9,114 nt of DNA from contig JAMCWV010000265.1 of NCBI GenBank assembly GCA_023481025.1, positions 1 to 9,114 on the forward strand. Direction: 5' to 3'. This document shows positions 1 through 9,114 of the stretch, piece after piece (position 1 is the first letter of the stretch; the number at the start of each line of letters is the position of its first letter). The translations under genes and the position numbers were made by a program. This DNA comes from Gammaproteobacteria bacterium. Lineage in GTDB: Bacteria > Pseudomonadota > Gammaproteobacteria > Enterobacterales > Alteromonadaceae. Below the pieces are notes generated by a model. It did not search any database and was not told the DNA's origin. It saw only the letters and a list, made by a program, of their open reading frames with translations.

Positions 1-4
1 GAGC

Positions 5-69
5 ACCATCCCTACGGCTTCTCGTTTTGCGCTGCTGATGCTTCGCAGTAAAAAACGAGAAGAGATGGT
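5..69 (+). promoter_or_regulatory. L10 leader: bent hairpin, predicted L10-L12 autorepression site
   Basis: Sequence shows an outer 6-bp stem (5-10 with 64-69), a strongly asymmetric internal loop (seven bases, 11-17, against one, A63), then a perfect 11-bp stem (18-28 with 52-62). The apical part (29-51) can close further with CTGC 32-35 against GCAG 45-48. Two helices split by a lopsided loop directly upstream of rplJ match the known L10 leader, where the L10-(L12) complex binds a kink-turn-like element and represses translation of rplJL. The family assignment rests on position and shape, not on a covariance search. The upstream gene (rplA in most relatives) and the promoter lie outside the window. 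Confidence 0.8.
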
Positions 70-74
70 AACCA

Positions 75-96
75 CCGGAACCTTCCTGGGTTCCGG
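75..96 (+). promoter_or_regulatory. Hairpin immediately upstream of the rplJ ribosome binding site
   Basis: A perfect 8-bp stem (75-82 with 89-96) closes a six-base loop (83-88) and ends four bases before the AAGGAG of rplJ. There is no T-run after it, so it is not a terminator. Bases 81-85 (CCTTC) are also exactly complementary to GAAGG at 100-104, which covers most of the ribosome binding site. Forming that pairing would open the top of this hairpin, so the two structures compete. This suggests the translational switch of the L10 leader, but that role is inferred. Confidence 0.65.
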
Positions 97-100
97 CACG

Positions 101-106
101 AAGGAG
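101..106 (+). promoter_or_regulatory. Ribosome binding site of rplJ
   Basis: AAGGAG sits eight bases before GTG at 115. It decides the start: the in-frame GTG at 106 overlaps the site itself and cannot be used with it, so initiation at 115 is the only choice with proper spacing. Confidence 0.85.
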
Positions 107-114
107 TGATCACT

Positions 115-615
115 GTGCCACTAGCACTTGAAGGCAAGAAAGCGATTGTTGCCGAGGTCAGTGAAGCGGCCAAGGGCGCACTCTCCGTCGTAGTTGCTGA
201 TTCTCGCGGCGTCACGGTTGGTAAAATGACCGATCTGCGCAAGCAGGCGCGTGAGAATGGTGTAGAGCTGCGTGTTGTTCGTAATACGCTGGCTCGCCGC
301 GCTCTCGAGGGCACTCAGTGGGAGTGCTTAAACGATAGCTTCGTTGGTCCTACGTTGTTGGCCTTCTCGACCGATCATCCGGGCGCTGCTGCTCGTTTGT
401 TCAAAGAGTTTGCTAAAACGGACAAGAACTTCGAAGTAAAAGCGTTGGCCTACGAAGGTGAGCTGATTCCGGCTGCTGACATCGACCGTCTGGCAACCCT
501 GCCGACTTACAACGAGGCAATTGCCAAGTTGATGTCGGTAATGAAAGAAGCCTCCGCTGGCAAGCTGGTTCGTACTCTGGCCGCCCTGCGCGACCAGAAG
601 CAAGAAGCTGCTTAA
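115..615 (+). CDS. rplJ: 50S ribosomal protein L10
   Basis: L10 forms the base of the ribosomal stalk. Its N-terminal domain binds 23S rRNA together with L11, and its C-terminal helix carries L7/L12 dimers. The 166-residue product is close to the E. coli length of 165 and aligns along its whole length. Landmarks are AIVAEVSE (10-17), VADSRGVTV (27-35), [11 protein letters not shown] (53-63), FVGPTL (76-81) and [13 protein letters not shown] (88-100). The C-terminal helix, about 131-166 with [20 protein letters not shown], is the L12-binding segment; its length suits two L12 dimers as in E. coli (inferred). The start is GTG at 115, chosen because of AAGGAG eight bases before it. In relatives the protein also acts as translational repressor of its own operon through the leader directly upstream. 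rplL follows after 112 bases. Confidence 0.97.
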   Translation: MPLALEGKKAIVAEVSEAAKGALSVVVADSRGVTVGKMTDLRKQARENGVELRVVRNTLARRALEGTQWECLNDSFVGPTLLAFSTDHPGAAARLFKEFAKTDKNFEVKALAYEGELIPAADIDRLATLPTYNEAIAKLMSVMKEASAGKLVRTLAALRDQKQEAA

Positions 616-628
616 GCAGCGTTTCTTG

Positions 629-694
629 CAGGCGGCGTGAACGATCTCATCGGTACGCTGCCTGAGCCGAGCAATGAATCCCGAGTCCTCGGCT
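629..694 (+). promoter_or_regulatory. Two adjacent hairpins in the rplJ-rplL gap
   Basis: The first hairpin pairs 629-639 with 654-664 over 11 bp, including two G-U pairs, and is capped by a small CGAT/ATCG stem (642-645 with 649-652). The second begins at the very next base: 665-671 pairs perfectly with 688-694 around a 16-base loop. Neither is followed by a T-run, so termination is not expected. A competing stem (616-622 with 655-661) is possible. The rplL ribosome binding site at 716-720 stays outside both. In relatives L7/L12 is made at several times the level of L10 from the same mRNA, so structures here may serve mRNA stability, processing or independent entry of ribosomes at rplL. That role is inferred. 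Confidence 0.55.
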
Positions 695-715
695 GACCGA
701 GACTCCCGCAAAGTT

Positions 716-720
716 AGGAA
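716..720 (+). promoter_or_regulatory. Ribosome binding site of rplL
   Basis: AGGAA lies seven bases before ATG at 728. It settles the start of rplL: the in-frame ATG at 674 has no such site and would add 18 residues unlike any L7/L12. Confidence 0.8.
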
Positions 721-727
721 TGAAACA

Positions 728-1096
728 ATGGCACTGTCTAAAGACGATATCATCAATGCTGTAGCCGACATGTCCGTAATGGAAGTTGTCGAGCTGATCG
801 AAGCAATGGAAGAGAAATTCGGCGTTTCTGCTGCTGCTGCCGTTATGGCTGGCCCGGCTGCTGCTGGCGAAGCTGCTGAAGAGCAGACTGAGTTTGACGT
901 AGTTCTGACCTCTGCTGGCGACAAGAAAGTTAACGTGATCAAAGCGGTTCGTGAGATCACTGGCCTTGGCTTGAAAGAAGCTAAAGGTGCTGTTGACGGC
1001 GCTCCTGCGACCATCAAAGAAGGTCTGTCTAAAGACGACGCTGAAGCAGCTAAAGCTAAGCTGGAAGAAGCGGGCGCAACCGTCGAGCTCAAGTAA
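728..1096 (+). CDS. rplL: 50S ribosomal protein L7/L12
   Basis: L7/L12 is the multicopy stalk protein that recruits EF-Tu, EF-G, IF2 and RF3 and stimulates their GTPase activity. The product has 122 residues (E. coli 121) in the usual three parts. The dimerisation domain is about 1-33 ([20 protein letters not shown] onward). A flexible Ala/Gly hinge covers about 34-52 ([19 protein letters not shown]). The globular factor-binding domain is about 54-122, with [20 protein letters not shown] at 67-86 carrying the conserved factor-contact helix. The ATG at 728 is chosen for AGGAA seven bases upstream and for the family N-terminus. Ala codons are mostly GCT and Lys mostly AAA, as expected for one of the most abundant proteins of the cell. 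It is co-transcribed with rplJ and followed 40 bases later by the attenuator. Confidence 0.97.
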   Translation: MALSKDDIINAVADMSVMEVVELIEAMEEKFGVSAAAAVMAGPAAAGEAAEEQTEFDVVLTSAGDKKVNVIKAVREITGLGLKEAKGAVDGAPATIKEGLSKDDAEAAKAKLEEAGATVELK

Positions 1097-1110
1097 TTCT
1101 TGTGCGGACG

Positions 1111-1130
1111 GCTTTACGCGCTGCGTAAGC
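1111..1130 (+). promoter_or_regulatory. Small hairpin between the rplL stop and the attenuator
   Basis: TACGC (1115-1119) pairs with GCGTA (1123-1127) around a three-base loop. The stem continues outward through T1114-A1128, C1112-G1129 and G1111-C1130, with T1113 bulged. There is no T-run. It may protect the rplL mRNA 3' end or affect folding of the terminator six bases downstream; this is inferred. Confidence 0.4.
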
Positions 1131-1136
1131 TTCCAC

Positions 1137-1171
1137 GGCTGGCGGCGGGATATCCCGCTGCCGGCCTTTTT
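1137..1171 (+). terminator. Intrinsic terminator (attenuator) between rplL and rpoB
   Basis: A 13-bp GC-rich stem (1137-1149 with 1154-1166) has no bulge and only two G-U pairs. It closes an ATAT loop and is followed at once by TTTTT (1167-1171). The core GCGGG-ATAT-CCCGC is a perfect palindrome. In E. coli a terminator at this same place stops most transcripts after rplL and lets a minority continue into rpoBC, giving more ribosomal protein than polymerase. Position and form here fit that role. The U-run is short (five, then C), consistent with partial readthrough, but actual efficiency cannot be read from sequence. Confidence 0.88.
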
Positions 1172-1203
1172 CTGTTGTAACTGGTGTTCAATAACAGCTT
1201 TGC

Positions 1204-1215
1204 TGTTTGCAAACA
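1204..1215. repeat. 12-base perfect palindrome in the rplL-rpoB gap
   Basis: TGTTTGCAAACA reads the same on both strands. It overlaps the right arm of the 1193-1207 hairpin, so as RNA the two folds exclude one another. It could be a protein-binding dyad in DNA, part of an RNA stem, or chance in an AT-richer stretch. No function is known to me. Confidence 0.4.
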
Positions 1216-1388
1216 TCTTAAACGATAGAAACGTAGAAAATGTGTATCTACGACAGTGTAATCGACGACTGAGTTATCGAACTAGATTTTCGACGGCGAG
1301 CTACCGATTTGAGGGGCTTGCTGTCTGTGTCTGACGAAGCCCGCCGGGCAGCGATGACCACGCATCGGTCACCCATGGTGAACAAGCT

Positions 1389-1393
1389 GGGGA
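1389..1393 (+). promoter_or_regulatory. Ribosome binding site of rpoB
   Basis: GGGGA lies six bases before ATG at 1400. It is a weaker match to the 16S rRNA tail than the sites of rplJ, rplL and rpoC, but is the only candidate at correct spacing. Confidence 0.6.
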
Positions 1394-1399
1394 ATACAG

Positions 1400-4300
1400 A
1401 TGGCTTACTCATATACTGAGAAAAAACGCATCCGCAAGGATTTCGGCAAACTGCCCCAAGTGATGGATGTGCCTTACTTGCTGGCGATCCAGCTTGATTC
1501 CTATTACGACTTCCTCCAGCAAGATCGTTCGCCCGACGAGCGTCACGAGGTCGGACTACACGCGGCGTTTAAGTCCGTGTTTCCGATTGAGAGCTTTTCC
1601 GGTAATGCCGCGCTTGAGTATGTCAGCTACCGCTTCGGCACGCCGGCGTTCGATGTTAAGGAGTGCCAGCTGCGCGGCGTGACTTACTCCGCCCCGCTGC
1701 GTGTTAAGGTTCGCTTGATCATCTATGATCGCGACTCCTCAAACAAAGCAATCAAAGATATTAAAGAGCAGGAAGTTTACATGGGGGAAATCCCCCTGAT
1801 GACCGAGAACGGTACCTTTGTTATTAACGGTACTGAGCGGGTTATCGTTTCCCAGCTCCACCGCTCGCCCGGTGTGTTTTTCGATCACGACAAAGGTAAG
1901 AGCCACTCCTCTGGTAAGTTGCTCTACTCAGCCCGCGTGATTCCTTACCGTGGCTCCTGGTTAGACTTCGAGTTCGACCCTAAAGACAATGTCTTTGTAC
2001 GTATTGACCGTCGCCGCAAGCTACCGGCATCGGTATTGATGCGTGCGCTGGGTATGAACACCGAAGAGATTTTGGCTGAGTTTTTTGAAACCAGCGTCTT
2101 CCACATCGAGAAAACCGGTTTCTCTGTGGAGCTGGTGCCGTCGCGTCTGCGCGGCGAGACGGCGACGTTCGACATCAAGGATGGCGAAGGTAATGTCATT
2201 GTTGAAGAAGGGCGTCGTATTACCCAGAAGCACATTCGCCAGCTTGAAAAAGCCGGCCTTGAGCGTCTGGATGTGCCGATGGAGTACCTGTTCGGCAAAA
2301 CGCTGGCTAAAGACCAGATCGACACCAAAACTGGTGAGTTGATTTGTCCTTGCAACACCGAGATCACCCCGGAAGTCCTTGAGCGTATGGCCCAGGGCGG
2401 CATTGCGCTGATTGAAACCCTGTACACCAACGACCTTGATTGCGGTTCTTTCATCTCCGATACCTTGCGCCTGGATGCGACTAACTCCGCGCTTGAAGCG
2501 TTGGTCGAAATCTACCGCATGATGCGCCCTGGTGAGCCGCCGACCAAAGAGTCTGCCGAAACACTGTTTAACAACTTGTTCTTCTCTGAGGATCGCTACG
2601 ACCTGTCGGGCGTTGGCCGCATGAAGTTCAACCGTCGCCTGCGTCGTGATACCGACACTGGTTCCGGCGTGCTGGATCGCAAAGACATCCTGGATGTGCT
2701 GCGCGAGCTGATCAATATCCGTAACGGCTTCGGTGACGTTGACGATATCGATCACCTGGGTAACCGTCGTATTCGCTGTGTCGGCGAAATGGCCGAAAAC
2801 CAGTTCCGCGTTGGCTTAGTGCGCGTAGAGCGTGCGGTGAAAGAGCGTCTTTCCATGGCGGAAAGCGAAGGCCTGATGCCCCAAGACTTAATCAACGCCA
2901 AGCCGGTCGCGGCGGCGGTGAAAGAGTTCTTCGGTTCCAGCCAGCTTTCCCAGTTTATGGATCAGAACAACCCGCTTTCGGAAGTTACCCACAAGCGTCG
3001 TGTGTCTGCACTTGGCCCCGGTGGTTTGACCCGTGAGCGTGCTGGCTTCGAAGTGCGTGACGTACACGCCACGCACTACGGGCGTCTCTGCCCAATCGAA
3101 ACGCCAGAAGGCCCGAACATCGGTCTGATCAACTCGCTGGCCACCTACAGCCACACTAACAGCTACGGTTTCCTAGAAACGCCGTACCGTAAAGTGGTTG
3201 ATCGCCAGTTGACTGACGACATCGTTCACCTGTCAGCCATCGAAGAGGGTGATTTCGTTATCGCCCAGGCGTCAGCAGCGGTAGATGAGTCCAACAAGCT
3301 GAGTGATGATCTGGTTCAGGTACGTCACCGCGGTGAAACGACCTTTATGCGCCCTGAGCAAGTGACGCTGATGGACGTATCGCCACGTCAGGTCGTGTCG
3401 GTCGCTGCGGCATTGATTCCGTTCCTTGAGCACGATGATGCTAACCGCGCCTTGATGGGTTCTAACATGCAGCGTCAGGCAGTACCGACCCTGCGTGCTG
3501 AGAAACCGCTGGTAGGTACCGGCATGGAGCGCTTTGTTGCGCGTGACTCGGGCGTCTGTGCGGTCGCGCGTCGCGGTGGCTTAATTGACTCCGTTGACGC
3601 TCGTCGTGTGGTAGTACGGGTTAATGAAGATGAGATCATCGGCGGTGAGGCCGGGGTTGATATCTACAACCTAACCAAGTACACCCGCTCGAACCAGAAC
3701 ACCTGTATGAACCAGCGCCCCATCGTGCGCCCTGGTGACAGCGTAGCGCGCGGCGATATTCTCGCCGATGGCCCGTCTGTCGATATGGGTGATTTGGCGC
3801 TTGGCCAGAACATGCGCATCGCCTTTATGCCCTGGAACGGCTACAACTTCGAAGACTCGATTCTACTTTCCGAGCGGGTCGTTCAAGAAGACCGTTTCAC
3901 CACCATCCACATTCAGGAACTGACCTGTGTGTCTCGCGACACCAAGTTGGGCTCGGAAGAAATTACCTCCGACATCCCGAACGTGGGTGAGTCTGCGCTC
4001 TCCAAATTGGATGAAGCGGGCGTTGTTTACATCGGTGCCGAAGTTGGCCCCGGCGATATCTTGGTGGGTAAAGTCACGCCCAAGGGTGAGACCCAGCTGA
4101 CGCCAGAAGAGAAGCTGTTGCGTGCTATCTTCGGTGAGAAAGCGTCTGACGTTAAAGATACTTCGCTGCGTGCCCCTACCGGTATGAAAGGCACCGTCAT
4201 CGACGTTCAGGTATTTACCCGTGACGGCGTTGAGAAAGATTCACGTGCTCTATCCATTGAGCGCATGCAGCTTGATGAGGTACGTAAAGACCTACAAGAG

Positions 4301-5476
4301 ACGTATCGTATTGCTGAGGATGCCACCTTTGAGCGCCTAAAGCGTACCCTTGATGGTCAAGCGGTTAATGGCGGCCCGAACCTTAAGAAAGGCGACGTGC
4401 TGGACGAGGATTATCTCGACGAGCTGCCGCGTCAGCAGTGGTTCAAGCTGCGCATGCAAGATGAGTCGTATAATGAGCTGCTGGCTCAGGCCGACGAGCA
4501 GCTGGAAAACCGTCGTAAAGAGATGGACGAGCGCTTTGAAGATAAGAAGCGCAAGCTGACCCAGGGCGATGACCTTGCGCCAGGCGTACTGAAAATCGTT
4601 AAAGTCTACATGGCTGTTAAGCGTCGCATTCAGCCCGGTGACAAGATGGCCGGTCGTCACGGTAACAAAGGTGTTATCTCGGCGATTATGCCGATCGAAG
4701 ATATGCCGTTTGACGAGAAGGGTGAGCCGGTCGACGTGGTGCTTAACCCGTTGGGTGTACCGTCTCGTATGAACGTCGGTCAGATTCTTGAGACCCACCT
4801 GGGCATGGCTGCTCGCGGCCTGGGGGTCAAGATCGAAGCCTTGCTGCGTGACGCACGCGGCCAGCAAGTCGCGGAAATTCGTGACTTCCTGGGGCAGGTG
4901 TACAACACGCCGGGTACGCGCATTGAGGATCTCGACTCCTTGTCCGATGACGAAATCATCGCGCTGGCAAAGAACCTGAAAGCGGGTGTGCCGATGGCGA
5001 CACCGGTGTTTGATGGTGCTAAAGAGCACGAAATCAAGCACTTGCTGAAGCTTGCGGATATCCCCGACTCGGGTCAGATGGCCCTTTTCGATGGCCGCAC
5101 CGGTGACGCCTTTGATCGTCCGGTTACCGTCGGCTACATGTACATGCTGAAGCTTAACCACTTGGTAGACGACAAGATGCATGCGCGCTCTACCGGTTCT
5201 TACTCGCTGGTTACCCAGCAGCCCTTGGGTGGTAAGGCGCAGTTCGGTGGTCAGCGCTTCGGTGAAATGGAAGTGTGGGCGTTGGAAGCCTACGGCGCCG
5301 CGTACACGCTACAAGAGATGCTCACCGTCAAGTCGGACGACGTCGAAGGCCGCACCAAGATGTATAAAAACATCGTGGATGGCGACCATACCATGCAGGC
5401 AGGCATGCCGGAATCCTTCAACGTACTGGTGAAGGAAATCCGCTCGCTGGGCATCGATATCGAGTTAGAGAGCTAG
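1400..5476 (+). CDS. rpoB: DNA-directed RNA polymerase subunit beta
   Basis: Beta forms one pincer of RNA polymerase and half of the active site. The 1358-residue product (E. coli 1342) is intact from [19 protein letters not shown] to the [12 protein letters not shown] end. Seen landmarks: the rifampicin pocket at about 512-538 ([15 protein letters not shown] onward) with D521, H531 and S536, matching the susceptible E. coli residues D516, H526 and S531; fork-loop region [18 protein letters not shown] from 539; [13 protein letters not shown] with E818 and D819; and the catalytic-centre lysines K1082 and K1090 in [12 protein letters not shown]. Extra length relative to E. coli comes from about five residues before the rifampicin pocket and about twelve in the SI2 region (roughly 960-1060), which resembles my recollection of Pseudomonas. 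The start has GGGGA six bases upstream. The TAG stop lies inside the rpoC ribosome binding site, indicating coupled expression. Confidence 0.98.
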   Translation: MAYSYTEKKRIRKDFGKLPQVMDVPYLLAIQLDSYYDFLQQDRSPDERHEVGLHAAFKSVFPIESFSGNAALEYVSYRFGTPAFDVKECQLRGVTYSAPLRVKVRLIIYDRDSSNKAIKDIKEQEVYMGEIPLMTENGTFVINGTERVIVSQLHRSPGVFFDHDKGKSHSSGKLLYSARVIPYRGSWLDFEFDPKDNVFVRIDRRRKLPASVLMRALGMNTEEILAEFFETSVFHIEKTGFSVELVPSRLRGETATFDIKDGEGNVIVEEGRRITQKHIRQLEKAGLERLDVPMEYLFGKTLAKDQIDTKTGELICPCNTEITPEVLERMAQGGIALIETLYTNDLDCGSFISDTLRLDATNSALEALVEIYRMMRPGEPPTKESAETLFNNLFFSEDRYDLSGVGRMKFNRRLRRDTDTGSGVLDRKDILDVLRELINIRNGFGDVDDIDHLGNRRIRCVGEMAENQFRVGLVRVERAVKERLSMAESEGLMPQDLINAKPVAAAVKEFFGSSQLSQFMDQNNPLSEVTHKRRVSALGPGGLTRERAGFEVRDVHATHYGRLCPIETPEGPNIGLINSLATYSHTNSYGFLETPYRKVVDRQLTDDIVHLSAIEEGDFVIAQASAAVDESNKLSDDLVQVRHRGETTFMRPEQVTLMDVSPRQVVSVAAALIPFLEHDDANRALMGSNMQRQAVPTLRAEKPLVGTGMERFVARDSGVCAVARRGGLIDSVDARRVVVRVNEDEIIGGEAGVDIYNLTKYTRSNQNTCMNQRPIVRPGDSVARGDILADGPSVDMGDLALGQNMRIAFMPWNGYNFEDSILLSERVVQEDRFTTIHIQELTCVSRDTKLGSEEITSDIPNVGESALSKLDEAGVVYIGAEVGPGDILVGKVTPKGETQLTPEEKLLRAIFGEKASDVKDTSLRAPTGMKGTVIDVQVFTRDGVEKDSRALSIERMQLDEVRKDLQETYRIAEDATFERLKRTLDGQAVNGGPNLKKGDVLDEDYLDELPRQQWFKLRMQDESYNELLAQADEQLENRRKEMDERFEDKKRKLTQGDDLAPGVLKIVKVYMAVKRRIQPGDKMAGRHGNKGVISAIMPIEDMPFDEKGEPVDVVLNPLGVPSRMNVGQILETHLGMAARGLGVKIEALLRDARGQQVAEIRDFLGQVYNTPGTRIEDLDSLSDDEIIALAKNLKAGVPMATPVFDGAKEHEIKHLLKLADIPDSGQMALFDGRTGDAFDRPVTVGYMYMLKLNHLVDDKMHARSTGSYSLVTQQPLGGKAQFGGQRFGEMEVWALEAYGAAYTLQEMLTVKSDDVEGRTKMYKNIVDGDHTMQAGMPESFNVLVKEIRSLGIDIELES

Positions 5477-5479
5477 GAG
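5475..5479 (+). promoter_or_regulatory. Ribosome binding site of rpoC, overlapping the rpoB stop
   Basis: AGGAG lies seven bases before ATG at 5487 and shares its first two bases with the TAG stop of rpoB (5474-5476). Ribosomes ending on rpoB thus finish on the rpoC site, which favours translational coupling and equal output of beta and beta-prime. Confidence 0.85.
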
Positions 5480-5486
5480 CCGTCAT

Positions 5487-9114
<3,628 letters not shown>

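Larger units (their letters stand above)
1172..1399 (+). promoter_or_regulatory. rpoB 5' leader, non-coding
   Basis: This 228-base stretch between the attenuator and rpoB holds no credible gene and is richer in A and T (especially 1172-1290) than the flanking genes. It contains several short dyads: AACAGC/GCTGTT (1193-1198 with 1202-1207), CGTAGA/TCTACG (1232-1237 with 1247-1252) and GCCC/GGGC (1339-1342 with 1346-1349). Further overlapping stems lie at 1352-1381. In E. coli the equivalent region carries an RNase III processing stem; I cannot point to one here with confidence. I looked for sigma-70 promoters and found no pair of boxes with acceptable match and spacing, so rpoBC expression probably depends on readthrough. 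Confidence 0.6.

Noticed and set aside
674..727. Upstream ATG extension of rplL
   Set aside because: No ribosome binding site, lies partly in a hairpin, and would add 18 residues not found in L7/L12.
1175..1288. Candidate sigma-70 promoter boxes (TTGTAA at 1175, TTGCAA at 1207, TAGATT at 1283)
   Set aside because: None pairs with a good partner box at 16-18 bases.
987..1334. + strand open frame overlapping the end of rplL and the attenuator
   Set aside because: It is a shifted reading of rplL, runs through the terminator hairpin and resembles no protein I know.
1354..1419. Possible 21-residue upstream reading frame overlapping the rpoB start by 20 bases
   Set aside because: Two in-frame ATGs (1354 and 1375) exist but neither has a ribosome binding site, and such short frames are common by chance. 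Only ribosome profiling could revive it.
2933..3013. Possible rifampicin resistance changes in the rpoB pocket
   Set aside because: The key positions D521, H531 and S536 equal the susceptible E. coli residues. The only differences in the segment are conservative Ile-to-Val changes at 529 and 535.
4337..5182. Long open frame on the - strand (281 codons) opposite rpoB
   Set aside because: Fully antisense to conserved beta regions, with no recognisable protein, and explained by the codon bias of rpoB. The - strand frames at 2021-2755, 1945-2454, 328-1092 and 7359-7904 are rejected for the same reason.

Overview
The window is a slice of a bacterial core chromosome: the rplJL-rpoBC gene block, all on the + strand. 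It encodes the ribosomal stalk proteins L10 and L7/L12 and the two large RNA polymerase subunits, beta and beta-prime. The proteins are clearly gammaproteobacterial. Active-site numbering in beta-prime matches E. coli exactly up to the catalytic aspartates. The beta subunit is 1358 residues, with the longer SI2 region I associate with Pseudomonas and Halomonas rather than enterics. Together with moderate-to-high GC, I favour Halomonadaceae (Halomonas-like), but the exact taxon is inferred from memory and not proven here.

Layout. Positions 1-114 hold an untranslated leader that folds like the L10 leader: a long bent hairpin followed by a hairpin just before the rplJ ribosome binding site. rplJ runs 115-615 from a GTG start. 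A 112-base gap (616-727) folds into two adjacent hairpins, then rplL occupies 728-1096. The 303-base gap 1097-1399 begins with a small hairpin and a strong intrinsic terminator (1137-1171), which is the expected attenuator between the ribosomal protein and polymerase genes. After it comes an AT-richer stretch with a 12-base palindrome and several short hairpins, but no convincing promoter. rpoB is 1400-5476. rpoC starts ten bases later at 5487 and runs off the window end, with about 1209 of roughly 1400 codons present.

How they work together. L10 anchors L7/L12 dimers on the large ribosomal subunit, forming the stalk that recruits translation factors. In well-studied relatives the L10-L12 complex also binds its own leader and represses translation of both genes. 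Partial termination after rplL lowers transcription into rpoBC, so ribosomal proteins are made in excess of polymerase. Both control points have visible sequence correlates here. rpoB and rpoC are tightly coupled, in keeping with equal amounts of the two subunits.

I found no mobile element, CRISPR array, tRNA or rRNA gene, pseudogene or foreign gene, and no sign of an undescribed system. The points worth a second look are the RNA structures in the three non-coding stretches.
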